Positions 1 to 6,774 of a stretch of 11,903 nt of DNA are shown one piece after another. The stretch comes from Desulfobacterales bacterium (GTDB lineage: Bacteria > Desulfobacterota > Desulfobacteria > Desulfobacterales > Desulfobacteraceae), in NCBI GenBank assembly GCA_022361315.1, contig JAKSBB010001124.1, forward strand, positions 1 to 11,903. The letters are read 5' to 3'. The position numbers were made by a program, and so were the translations under genes. Every line of letters starts with the position of its first letter. Position 1 is the stretch's first letter. A model generated the notes under the pieces. That model saw only the letters and a list, made by a program, of their open reading frames with translations, was not told the origin of the DNA and searched no databases.

Positions 1-908
1 CCGGCAACGGTTTTCCCCTCATTTTCAAGGCTGTCAGGCAGGATAATGCAGAACTCATCCCCGCCGTAGCGTGCGGTGATCTCATTTTCCCGGATGGTAC
101 CGGTGACAGCCTCGGCCACCGTTTTAAGCAACTCATCCCCGGCCTGGTGCCCCCGGGTGTCGTTGAGCGCCTTAAACCCGTCCAGATCAAAATAGAGAAG
201 GGTGACACTGCTGTCCATCCGGTTGCTGCGGATGAGTTCCCGTTTGAGTTCCTGGTAAAAGGCATGTTGATTTAAAAGCCCCGTGAGTCCGTCATGGCGG
301 GCTTGTTCAGCCAGGCTTTTTGTCCGCTCGGCCACGGTTTCTTCAAGGGACTGGATATATTCGGAAAGTTTATGACGGCTGTGGCGGGCATCCTCCATCA
401 GACTGTCGATGTAGGTGTCCACGATCAGGGTCAGGTCAAACATGATGATCTTGTCCAGAGAAGCCATAGAATGGCCGCAGTTCGTGCAGTTTTTCTCCGC
501 GCCCTGAATCACCACCTCCTGAAGGATGGCCTTGAGATGATGCACCGCAGCGATATAGTACCGGGGTTCCAGCCCGATACGGCGGTGAACCATGCCCACG
601 CGCAACCGGGAGTGCACGTACTCTTCACCGTATTCACCGTCAAACAGGGTCAGGATATAGTTGCGCTGGTAATTTTTCAGCCGGGACAGGCTGCCGGCAT
701 CACCGATGAGACGGTCCATTTCGTCAAAGCTGAGAATTTTTTCGTAAAAATTTGAGACGATCACTTCAATGGTATCCGTCACCTTTGTTTTCAGCGCCTT
801 TAGCGCCTCAACATCATCCGGCCCGAACCCCAGAAGCGCCTTTCTCTGGCGAATCTGGCGGCTGGAAATCTTCATCTGCTCCATGAGGGTCTGATCAGTT
901 CTATGCAT
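1..908 (-). CDS. Globin-coupled diguanylate cyclase (C-terminus cut by window edge)
   Basis: This protein probably makes c-di-GMP from two GTP in response to a ligand bound at heme. I translated 302 codons from the minus strand and the frame stays open to the edge. Residues about 20-180 look like a globin-coupled sensor (protoglobin) domain. The segment GMVHRRIGLEPRYY (105-118) fits the proximal-histidine region, with H108 the likely heme ligand. A linker of about 20 residues leads to a GGDEF domain starting near 203 (RHDGLTGLLN). It has metal-binding D241/D243 and an intact GGDEF at 282-286. The I-site position reads RENE (273-276) instead of RxxD. C141-T-N-C144 lies in the loop before the last globin helix. 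ATG at 906-908 is chosen: a GGAA lies about 8 nt upstream, and the next in-frame ATG (884) has no ribosome binding site. The start lies 21 bp after the kinase stop, so the two are probably co-transcribed. The rest of the GGDEF domain, and anything after it, lies outside the window. Confidence 0.9.
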   Translation of the reverse strand, partial: MHRTDQTLMEQMKISSRQIRQRKALLGFGPDDVEALKALKTKVTDTIEVIVSNFYEKILSFDEMDRLIGDAGSLSRLKNYQRNYILTLFDGEYGEEYVHSRLRVGMVHRRIGLEPRYYIAAVHHLKAILQEVVIQGAEKNCTNCGHSMASLDKIIMFDLTLIVDTYIDSLMEDARHSRHKLSEYIQSLEETVAERTKSLAEQARHDGLTGLLNQHAFYQELKRELIRSNRMDSSVTLLYFDLDGFKALNDTRGHQAGDELLKTVAEAVTGTIRENEITARYGGDEFCIILPDSLENEGKTVA

Positions 909-929
909 GCCGTGTTTCCATATTGGGAG

Positions 930-2165
930 TCAATTGTTCTGTCCGGACCGGGCCAACTCTGATATCGGGTCAGGTATCTGGTCATCGGTCCGGACGCTTT
1001 TAACTTCCTGGTACAATGTGATGGTGAATCGGGTACCTTTGCCGGGGTCGGAATCCACATACAGGGTACCGCCGTGTTCTTTGATTATACCATATACCAC
1101 CGATAGGCCAAGGCCAACCCCTTTTCCCTTTTTCTTCGTGGTAAAGAAGGGCTCAAAAATTTTAGGGATGGTCTCCTCCGGGATCCCCGCCCCCGAGTCC
1201 TCCACCACCATACAAACCGCCTTATCTTCCGGCTTTGAAAATGTTTGGATGGTCAGGCGGCGCTCCGCACTGGCCGTCATGCTTTCCACGGCATTGGAGA
1301 TCAGATTCATGCACACCTGTTTGATCTGATCCTCGGAACCGCTGATCAACGGCAGGTTGTGCTCCAGATCCTCCACCACCCTCACCCGGTTGATTTTAAG
1401 GAGGTTGGAGTTCAGGATCAGAATCTGATCAATCAGATCGTTCAGATCAAACTTGATCACCTCGATCTTGGACTGTCTTGAGAAGACCAGCAGATTGCTG
1501 ACGATGCGGCTGATCCGCCGGGTTTCCGTCTCCATCAGATCCAGGTATTGCTTGAACATGGATATGCTGTCTTCCTCAATGCCGTCTTCTTCCAGAATCC
1601 GTTTGGACAGCATCACCAGGTTTAGAATTCCTGCCACGGGATTATTGATTTCATGGACCACGGAAGAGGACAGCTTTCCCAGAGACGCCATCTTATCCTG
1701 GTGAAGGAGGCGTTCGTTGGTTTCTTTAAGCTGCCGGCTGCGATGTTCAACCATTTTCACCAGACGGTCCTGAATATCCTTCTCGTCGTTCCGCCGTTTG
1801 GTGACGTCCCTGCTGATCTCGATAAATCTGGAGATCTTCCCCTTTTTTGCCCATACGGGAAAGATGGTCAGTTCCGTGTATCTGGGTTTGCCGTCTGCCC
1901 CCAGCCGGGTCAATTCCACCTGGCAATGGCGCTTGTTGCGCACCACCTCATCCAGAGGACATTTTGTTTGACAATTACTGCTCTTACGGGTCACCTCCTG
2001 AAAAACGTCATAACATTTCCGCCCGATCACATCTTCACGGCGGTAGTTCATGTGCTTTAAAAAGGCATCGTTGACCACCAGAATCTCCCGTTCCGGAGAG
2101 ATAATGAGGATAAAGTCACGGATACCGTTGAGGATGGTATCCATTTCGTCTTTTGGAATGTCCAT
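930..2165 (-). CDS. Cytosolic PAS-domain sensor histidine kinase
   Basis: This is a two-component sensor kinase of 411 residues with no membrane segment or signal peptide, so it senses inside the cell. Domains in order are: one PAS domain (about 7-125), a coiled linker (125-160), a HisKA dimerisation helix with the phospho-acceptor H171 in VVHEINNPVAG, and a HATPase_c domain. The ATPase domain shows an N box (NLISNAVESM), G1 (EDSGAGIP) and F/G2 boxes (FEPFFTTKKKGKGVGLGLS). All catalytic boxes look intact. The PAS domain holds C51, C65, C69 and C81, with a C-x3-C-P pair. The start at 2165 is preferred because AAGGA sits 7 nt upstream. An in-frame ATG at 2195 would add ten residues but has no visible ribosome binding site. 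It is first in a likely operon with the globin-coupled cyclase. No response regulator is adjacent. The sigma-54 regulator at the right edge is a possible but unproven partner. Confidence 0.93.
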   Translation of the reverse strand: MDIPKDEMDTILNGIRDFILIISPEREILVVNDAFLKHMNYRREDVIGRKCYDVFQEVTRKSSNCQTKCPLDEVVRNKRHCQVELTRLGADGKPRYTELTIFPVWAKKGKISRFIEISRDVTKRRNDEKDIQDRLVKMVEHRSRQLKETNERLLHQDKMASLGKLSSSVVHEINNPVAGILNLVMLSKRILEEDGIEEDSISMFKQYLDLMETETRRISRIVSNLLVFSRQSKIEVIKFDLNDLIDQILILNSNLLKINRVRVVEDLEHNLPLISGSEDQIKQVCMNLISNAVESMTASAERRLTIQTFSKPEDKAVCMVVEDSGAGIPEETIPKIFEPFFTTKKKGKGVGLGLSVVYGIIKEHGGTLYVDSDPGKGTRFTITLYQEVKSVRTDDQIPDPISELARSGQNN

Positions 2166-2172
2166 GGCTGCA

Positions 2173-2177
2173 TCCTT
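2173..2177 (-). promoter_or_regulatory. Ribosome binding site of the PAS kinase
   Basis: AAGGA on the minus strand lies 7 nt before the ATG at 2165. It decides the kinase start in favour of 2165 over the upstream ATG at 2195. Confidence 0.6.
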
Positions 2178-2540
2178 GGGCTGGGAGGTAAACATTAGAA
2201 AATACTAATCAATTTTTTAGCATATCTGCCGGTGGTTTGTCCAAATAAACCTCCGGCAGATCCAGGCAGGATCATTGGTGTTGGAATTGAAGACAGGCCT
2301 GTTGTATTTTCCTACAATAGATGTAAGGTCATACCAGACGGGCATCTCCATCTTGATCTGCCATTTTTTTTCAGCCAATTGTAGAAAAAAACCACAGGTC
2401 ATAAAATCGTGGCCAGGGGCAGGTTGCCATGTACTGCGCCCAAATCCCTTTGAAACAAGGGTCTTCCGACCATTACCCGGGTCCTGGTATCCTTTTTGCT
2501 CTCTTATTTTGACGAGGAGACAGAATAACAAACCCAAAAA
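2178..2540. other. Divergent intergenic/leader region
   Basis: This region of about 360 bp separates the minus-strand kinase from the plus-strand H-like pair and must carry promoters for both. I see a strong imperfect hairpin at 2224-2261 and a weaker T8/A7 inverted repeat at 2365-2391. I found no convincing -35/-10 pair or -24/-12 sigma-54 element. Open frames crossing the region (plus from 2275, minus 2217-2657) have no family resemblance and no good ribosome binding site. I therefore treat the region as non-coding. Confidence 0.6.
2224..2261. repeat. Imperfect inverted repeat / hairpin in divergent region
   Basis: The arms ATCTGCCGGTGGTTT (2224-2238) and AAACCTCCGGCAGAT (2247-2261) pair in 14 of 15 positions around an 8-nt loop. 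No T-run follows on either strand, so it is not a standard terminator. It would lie in the 5' leader of the kinase mRNA, or could be a protein-binding operator serving one or both divergent genes. Confidence 0.7.
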
Positions 2541-2545
2541 GGAGG
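2541..2545 (+). promoter_or_regulatory. Ribosome binding site of the first H-like gene
   Basis: GGAGG (within AAAAAGGAGG) sits 5 nt before the ATG at 2551. This fixes the start there and excludes a 92-residue upstream extension that is open in the same frame back to 2275. Confidence 0.85.
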
Positions 2546-2550
2546 CAACC

Positions 2551-3444
2551 ATGGAAACCCGGACTAAGAAGACCCAGGCAAACACCAGAAGAGAAGAAAT
2601 CACCACGCCCTGCATTTGGATGGGTGCCGGCATCGTCAGAAAAAAAAGCTGCAACAACTACTTTGACTGCGGTTCATGTAAGTTTGACTCAGCCATGGCA
2701 AAGGCTGCAGCGGCCGGGAAACATCCCACCTGGCAGGAAGCCATGCGCAGGTTCGACTCAACGGACAGGACCTGCCGCCACACCCTCACCGGTCGCACCG
2801 GTCATCGGATCTGCCCAATGAACTATAATTGCGATCACTGTGATTTTGACCAGACGTTCGAAGATGCCATGGGACCGGCAACAGCCGTACCCGTGACCGA
2901 GGTTTTTGATATCAACGGATTTAAACTGCCGGCCGGCCACTACTTCCACACCGGCCACACCTGGGCCCGCCTCGAAGCCGGCGGCATTATCCGGGTGGGC
3001 ATGGACGACTTCTCCTTCAAGGTGCTGGGCAGCCCGGACCGGATGGAGCTTCCTCTCCTGGGCCAAGAACTGAATCAGGGAAAAATCGGTTGGGGGTTCT
3101 CCCGCAGGGACAACACGGCGGATGTTCGCTCACCGGTCAACGGCGTCATCACAGCCGTGAACCCCGACGCCCGGAAAGGGGGCAGCACTATGGGTGAACA
3201 TCCCTATGCGTCCAACTGGCTGTTCACCGTCCATAATTCAAACCTTAAAGCAGCGGTACGTCCCCTGATGGACGACGGCAAGGCCACTGAATGGCTGGGT
3301 AAAGAGATCACCGGGCTCGAAGAAATGATAGAACAGGTGGCCGGCCCCATGGCAACCGACGGCGGCACCCTGACCCGTGACGTGTACGGTAACCTGCCCG
3401 GCCTTGATTGGGACAGGCTGACCTCCCGGTTTCTGGGTGCATGA
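2551..3444 (+). CDS. Double four-cysteine cluster protein with lipoyl-less GcvH-like domain (paralog 1)
   Basis: This 297-residue protein is probably cytosolic: there is no signal peptide or membrane segment. The N-terminal part holds two copies of the exact pattern C-x12-C-x5-C-x2-C-x-F-D, at C21/C34/C40/C43 and C75/C88/C94/C97. Such spacing suggests a metal or Fe-S site, but that is inference. Residues about 117-240 resemble the glycine cleavage H-protein: GHTWARLEAGGIIRVGMDDF, then SPVNGVITAVNP, then YASNWLFTV. In GcvH the lipoylated lysine lies in an ESVKAASD-type turn. Aligning on SPVNG puts D187 at that place, so lipoylation is not expected. The tail carries DGG-x-L-x3-VYGNLPGLDWDRL. 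No glycine cleavage genes (gcvT, gcvP) are nearby, so a role in glycine breakdown is unlikely. Its paralog follows after 54 bp. The function is unknown; a scaffold or redox/metal sensor is a guess. Confidence 0.9.
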   Translation: METRTKKTQANTRREEITTPCIWMGAGIVRKKSCNNYFDCGSCKFDSAMAKAAAAGKHPTWQEAMRRFDSTDRTCRHTLTGRTGHRICPMNYNCDHCDFDQTFEDAMGPATAVPVTEVFDINGFKLPAGHYFHTGHTWARLEAGGIIRVGMDDFSFKVLGSPDRMELPLLGQELNQGKIGWGFSRRDNTADVRSPVNGVITAVNPDARKGGSTMGEHPYASNWLFTVHNSNLKAAVRPLMDDGKATEWLGKEITGLEEMIEQVAGPMATDGGTLTRDVYGNLPGLDWDRLTSRFLGA

Positions 3445-3445
3445 A

Positions 3446-3481
3446 TCGCCTTAGGCGAGGCCAGGTAAGACCATTTTTTTT
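3446..3481 (+). other. Short palindrome followed by T8 between the two paralogs
   Basis: TCGCCT-T-AGGCGA (3446-3458) is a perfect short palindrome starting right after the first stop codon. A run of eight T lies at 3474-3481, 15 nt further on. The gap between stem and T-run is too long for a standard intrinsic terminator. It could be a weak attenuator or processing site that sets the ratio of the two products, or nothing. Confidence 0.3.
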
Positions 3482-3486
3482 GAACT

Positions 3487-3492
3487 GAGGAG
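3487..3492 (+). promoter_or_regulatory. Ribosome binding site of the second H-like gene
   Basis: GAGGAG lies 6 nt before the ATG at 3499 but directly abuts the ATG at 3493. It therefore supports 3499 as the start. Confidence 0.7.
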
Positions 3493-3498
3493 ATGGAA

Positions 3499-4413
3499 AT
3501 GGAACTTCGTACCCAACAGACAGCCGCCGCCTGCATCTGGATGCAGGCGGGGGTGGTCCCCAACAAACCCTGTGTCAGGGACTTTAACTGCACGGACTGC
3601 CGGTTTAACCGGGCCATGGTCCGGGTATGCCGGGACAATCAGACCGCACGGGATCAAAATCGTCCCCTGCTCCGGAAATCAGACCGGTTTATTTTCTGGC
3701 AGGATAAACTGAATCAACGCCCCCCCTCCCGGCGCCCCTGTATCCATCATATGAAAGGCAGAATCGATTTTAAGACCTGTCCGAGATCCTATCACTGCAC
3801 GGATTGCGAATTTGACCAGTTCTTTCAGGATCAATTCAAGGTATATGCCAGGGTGGAACAGGTGGATTTCACCCATGTCAGGGGGTTCTCACTTCCGGCA
3901 GGCTATTACCTCACCCCTGGCCACACCTGGATCAAGCTGGAAGGTGACGGCATGGTCAGCATCGGTCTTGATGATTTTGCCGCCAGGCTTCTGGGCAGAT
4001 TCGACCGTTTTTCCGCCCCCCTGATGGGCAAAGCACTGAACCGGGGGCGCTCCGCGTTTACCCTGGGACGGGAGGGGAACACCGTCACCTTCACGGCACC
4101 GGTGACCGGTGTGGTCACCGCCGTAAATCCAAAAGTCCTTAAAAAGCCAGCTGTCATAGCCGATTCGCCATATACCGAGGGCTGGTTGCTGACGCTGTTC
4201 TGCAACGATTTAAAAGCGGAACTCAAACACTTGATGTTCATGGACTCCGCCACCCGGTTTCTGGACGTTGCAGCCAAAGAACTTTACGATTATCTGGAAG
4301 CGGAAACCGGTCTTGCCGCCGCAGACGGCGGGGAGCTGGTTCCGGATATCTGCGGAAATCTGCCCGGAAGACCCTGGGAGGCACTGGTGGATCGATTTCT
4401 GCCCCACAGGTAA
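3499..4413 (+). CDS. Double four-cysteine cluster protein with lipoyl-less GcvH-like domain (paralog 2)
   Basis: This 304-residue protein is a clear paralog of the gene before it. Two C-x12-C-x5-C-x2-C-x-F-[D/N] modules stand at C12/C25/C31/C34 and C81/C94/C100/C103, with a longer basic linker between them. The H-like domain covers about 124-245 (GHTWIKLEGDGMVSIGLDDF, then APVTGVVTAVNP, then YTEGWLLTLF). The lipoyl-lysine position reads G193, so this copy should also be unable to carry lipoate. The tail repeats the paralog's motif: ADGG-x-L-x2-DICGNLPG-x2-W-x2-L-x2-RFL. The start at 3499 is chosen over the ATG at 3493. GAGGAG (3487-3492) is then 6 nt away, and the N-terminus MELRTQQ matches METRTKK of the paralog. 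It probably shares a transcript with paralog 1. The function is not recognised. Confidence 0.9.
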   Translation: MELRTQQTAAACIWMQAGVVPNKPCVRDFNCTDCRFNRAMVRVCRDNQTARDQNRPLLRKSDRFIFWQDKLNQRPPSRRPCIHHMKGRIDFKTCPRSYHCTDCEFDQFFQDQFKVYARVEQVDFTHVRGFSLPAGYYLTPGHTWIKLEGDGMVSIGLDDFAARLLGRFDRFSAPLMGKALNRGRSAFTLGREGNTVTFTAPVTGVVTAVNPKVLKKPAVIADSPYTEGWLLTLFCNDLKAELKHLMFMDSATRFLDVAAKELYDYLEAETGLAAADGGELVPDICGNLPGRPWEALVDRFLPHR

Positions 4414-4541
4414 AAAGGGTCCGAAATTACCACCCTAAAGCGGCTTGACCCCATATCGTTTGTTGTAATTCAACGGATTTTCAATTATATCTCTGGAGTG
4501 CCTTATATCCATTGATTCAATCCAATATCGGATTACACATT

Positions 4542-5297
4542 ATGAAGAACGGCCGCGGCCTGACATGTTTTACGGTAGTATTGATCTTCTTTTGGAGCCT
4601 CGCCGTAAACTGCAATGCCGGAGAAATCCTTCTCCTTTCAGAAGAGGTGCCCCCGTTTCAATACACGTCGGCTGAGGGTACCATCGGGGGCTTCGGTATT
4701 GAACTGGTCACTGAAATCTTCAGCACGGCCGGGGTGACCGTTAAAAATAATAAAATCCATATCTACCCCTGGACACGGGCCTACCTTCTTCTGCAAAAAA
4801 AGACCAATTCCGCCGCATTTATGACGGTGAGAAACAAAGAACGGGAAAAGATGTTCAAGTGGGTGGGGCCGCTGGCTCCCAGGGAAATGTGGTTGTTCAA
4901 ACTTCGCTCCAGAGAAGACATCCGCATCACGACCTTAGAAGAAGCAAAAGCATACAAAGTCGGCGGCTACCGGTCTGCCCAGACCGACTCACTGGTGCAA
5001 CTCGGTTTTTCCAACCTCCAGATTGTTCCCAATGAATCCCAGAATATAAAGTTGCTCACCTCAGGCCGGGTTGACCTGATCCCCGCCCTTGAAATGACCA
5101 TGGCACTCAGACTGAAGCAAAGTGGACTTCCCTTCAATACCGTGGAAAAAACGGTGCTGCTGGACGGCCGTTTCGATTATTATCTTGCCTTGAATCTGAG
5201 TATTCCGGACACCGTTGTCAATCGCCTTCAGCAGGCTTTGGATGTCTTAAAAGAAAACGGGACGTATGACAGATTACATGACAAATATCTTCACTAA
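4542..5297 (+). CDS. Exported solute-binding-like protein (SBP_bac_3 type)
   Basis: This is a periplasmic protein of the amino-acid-type ABC substrate-binding fold (family 3), 251 residues from the chosen start. An N-terminal signal peptide is visible: basic MKNGRG, a hydrophobic core to about residue 22, and likely signal peptidase cleavage after CNA26. AVNC is a poor lipobox, so it is probably not a lipoprotein. The mature part starts ILLLSEEVPPFQYTS and shows GGFGIELVTEIF and a C-terminal LQQALDVLKENGTYDRLHDKYL helix, typical of the fold. No permease or ATPase genes flank it. It may be an orphan binding protein or feed a sensor elsewhere, and its ligand is unknown. ATG 4542 gives a well-shaped signal peptide but only a weak GGA upstream. 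A TTG at 4512 would add ten residues and also lacks a well-spaced ribosome binding site. A gap of 128 bp from the H-like pair leaves room for its own promoter. Confidence 0.87.
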   Translation: MKNGRGLTCFTVVLIFFWSLAVNCNAGEILLLSEEVPPFQYTSAEGTIGGFGIELVTEIFSTAGVTVKNNKIHIYPWTRAYLLLQKKTNSAAFMTVRNKEREKMFKWVGPLAPREMWLFKLRSREDIRITTLEEAKAYKVGGYRSAQTDSLVQLGFSNLQIVPNESQNIKLLTSGRVDLIPALEMTMALRLKQSGLPFNTVEKTVLLDGRFDYYLALNLSIPDTVVNRLQQALDVLKENGTYDRLHDKYLH

Positions 5298-5332
5298 CGG
5301 AAACCAGCAAACACATAGATAATACCAGCAAC

Positions 5333-5338
5333 AGGAGG
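5333..5338 (+). promoter_or_regulatory. Ribosome binding site for a GTG start
   Basis: AGGAGG lies 5 nt before GTG 5344 and supports that non-ATG start for the TPR protein. Confidence 0.75.
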
Positions 5339-5343
5339 CCCGT

Positions 5344-6732
5344 GTGACCGATATCCAGCAGATCCTACAGACCGTTGTCCAGCATCTTTCCGGCGGCAAT
5401 CTCCATGAGGCCGAAAAAGGCTGCCGCCAGGTATTGACTGTTCACCCCGACAATCCGGACGCCCTCCATATTCTGGGGGTCATCGCGTTCAACGTGGGTA
5501 AACTGGATGCGGCACGGGAGCTGATCTCAAAGGCCATATCCCTGTTTCCCAACAACCCGTCATTCTACACCAACCTGGGAAATGTCCATCAGGCCTGTAA
5601 CGAAGCCCCTGAAGCCATTGACCAGTACAAAAAATCACTGGCCCTCAATCCGAACAATCCCCATGCCTATACCAATCTCGGGGTGGCATACAAAGCCATC
5701 GGTTTGCGGAAAAAGGCCATGGCCACATTTGATGCCGCACTTCCGCTATTTGAGGGGCGGCCCAATTTTGAATCGGATCCGGGCTATGCGGACTGCCGGC
5801 TCAACCGGGGATTAATCCATCTTGTGGAAGGAAATTTTGCTGCGGGCTGGCCGGAGTTTGAATGGCGGTTTAACAGCTCCAATACAAACCGGACCTTTCC
5901 CGGGGGGACAGTATGGGAGGGACAGGCTTTCCCAGGAAAAACCCTGCTGGTATACGAAGAACAGGGCCACGGAGATACCATCCAGTTCCTCCGTTTTCTT
6001 CCCATTCTAAAGGGGTTGGGCGGCGACGTAATCCTTGAAGCGTCTCCCGCTCTGGTCAGACTGTTCAGCAGCTTCGACGGGTTTGACCGCCTATGGATAA
6101 GAAATGATTCAAAAGACACCCGGGATGTGGATCAGTTTGATTTAAAGATTCCCATGATGTCCCTCCCGCGGGTGCTGAATACCACCCTGGACACCCTTCC
6201 CTCAGAAATGCCTTATTTGAAGGCAGATGATACCCTGACCCGGATCTGGGGGGAACGGCTTGCCGGCAAAACGGGACTTAAAGTGGGCGTCTGTTGGGCA
6301 GGCAGCCCGGTACACAAAAATGACAGAAACAGGTCGATACCCTTAAGTTACTTCTCGGAACTGGCATCAATGCCCGGTATCAGCCTTTTCAGCCTCCAGC
6401 TGGATAGATATGAACGCTGGACGGATACGGATCCTTCGGCCATCTTTGATCTGGATCTGGGAGAGGACATTTCGGACTTTGCGGACACGGCTGCGATCCT
6501 CGCCAATCTGGATCTTCTCATATCGGTGGATACCTCAGTCGTGCACCTGGCCGGTGCCTTGGGAACCCGGGTCTGGACACTGCTCCCCTTTGTCCCGGAC
6601 TGGCGCTGGTTACTTGACAGGGAAGATTCTCCCTGGTATCCGGGAATGCGTCTGTTCCGGCAAAAGGGACCCGGGGAATGGAAATCGGTTTTCGGGGAAA
6701 TCCGGTCCGAACTGACCCGGATGGTAAGGTAA
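5344..6732 (+). CDS. TPR protein with heptosyltransferase-like (GT9/GT-B) domain
   Basis: This 462-residue protein has no signal peptide and is probably cytosolic. Residues about 6-140 hold three to four tetratricopeptide repeats (HPDNPDALHILGVIAF, FPNNPSFYTNLGNVHQ, NPNNPHAYTNLGVAYK), with a further helical pair at 150-180. From about 198 the sequence resembles the glycosyltransferase-9/heptosyltransferase fold. It has an N-lobe turn GHGDTIQFLRFLPIL (208-222), CWAGSPVHKNDRNRS in the second lobe (317-331) and a sugar-nucleotide-site-like SVDTSVVHLAGALG (394-407), followed by PDWRWLLDREDSPWYP. TPR plus this domain is a known bacterial arrangement, usually annotated only as a TPR protein. Donor and acceptor are unknown. 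Start is GTG 5344 with AGGAGG at 5-nt spacing. The gene lies 46 bp after the solute-binding gene, so one transcript is likely. It ends 42 bp from the convergent FapA-like gene, with no clear terminator between them. Confidence 0.9.
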   Translation: MTDIQQILQTVVQHLSGGNLHEAEKGCRQVLTVHPDNPDALHILGVIAFNVGKLDAARELISKAISLFPNNPSFYTNLGNVHQACNEAPEAIDQYKKSLALNPNNPHAYTNLGVAYKAIGLRKKAMATFDAALPLFEGRPNFESDPGYADCRLNRGLIHLVEGNFAAGWPEFEWRFNSSNTNRTFPGGTVWEGQAFPGKTLLVYEEQGHGDTIQFLRFLPILKGLGGDVILEASPALVRLFSSFDGFDRLWIRNDSKDTRDVDQFDLKIPMMSLPRVLNTTLDTLPSEMPYLKADDTLTRIWGERLAGKTGLKVGVCWAGSPVHKNDRNRSIPLSYFSELASMPGISLFSLQLDRYERWTDTDPSAIFDLDLGEDISDFADTAAILANLDLLISVDTSVVHLAGALGTRVWTLLPFVPDWRWLLDREDSPWYPGMRLFRQKGPGEWKSVFGEIRSELTRMVR

Positions 6733-6774
6733 GTATAAATACGCCCCAAAGACGGCAGCGCAGCCAGTGAACCT

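Noticed and set aside
2409..2430. Possible -24/-12 sigma-54 promoter (TGG...TTGC)
   Set aside because: The GG-to-GC spacing is 13 nt rather than 10, so it does not fit the consensus.
2275..2550. In-frame 92-residue N-terminal extension of the first H-like protein
   Set aside because: GGAGG sits just before ATG 2551, the paralog N-terminus aligns there (METRTKK / MELRTQQ), and the extension has no family-like features.
2217..2657. Minus-strand frame of 146 residues with a hydrophobic start
   Set aside because: It overlaps the conserved cysteine module of the H-like gene on the other strand, lacks a ribosome binding site and resembles no family.
2551..4413. Glycine cleavage system function for the H-like pair
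   Set aside because: The lipoyl lysine is absent in both copies and no gcvT, gcvP or lipoate genes are in the window.
4600..4620. Lipoprotein signal (AVNC) in the solute-binding protein
   Set aside because: Asn at -1 does not fit the lipobox. A signal peptidase I site after CNA is better.
6733..6774. Bidirectional terminator between the convergent genes
   Set aside because: No GC-rich stem followed by a T-run is visible on either strand in this 42-bp gap.
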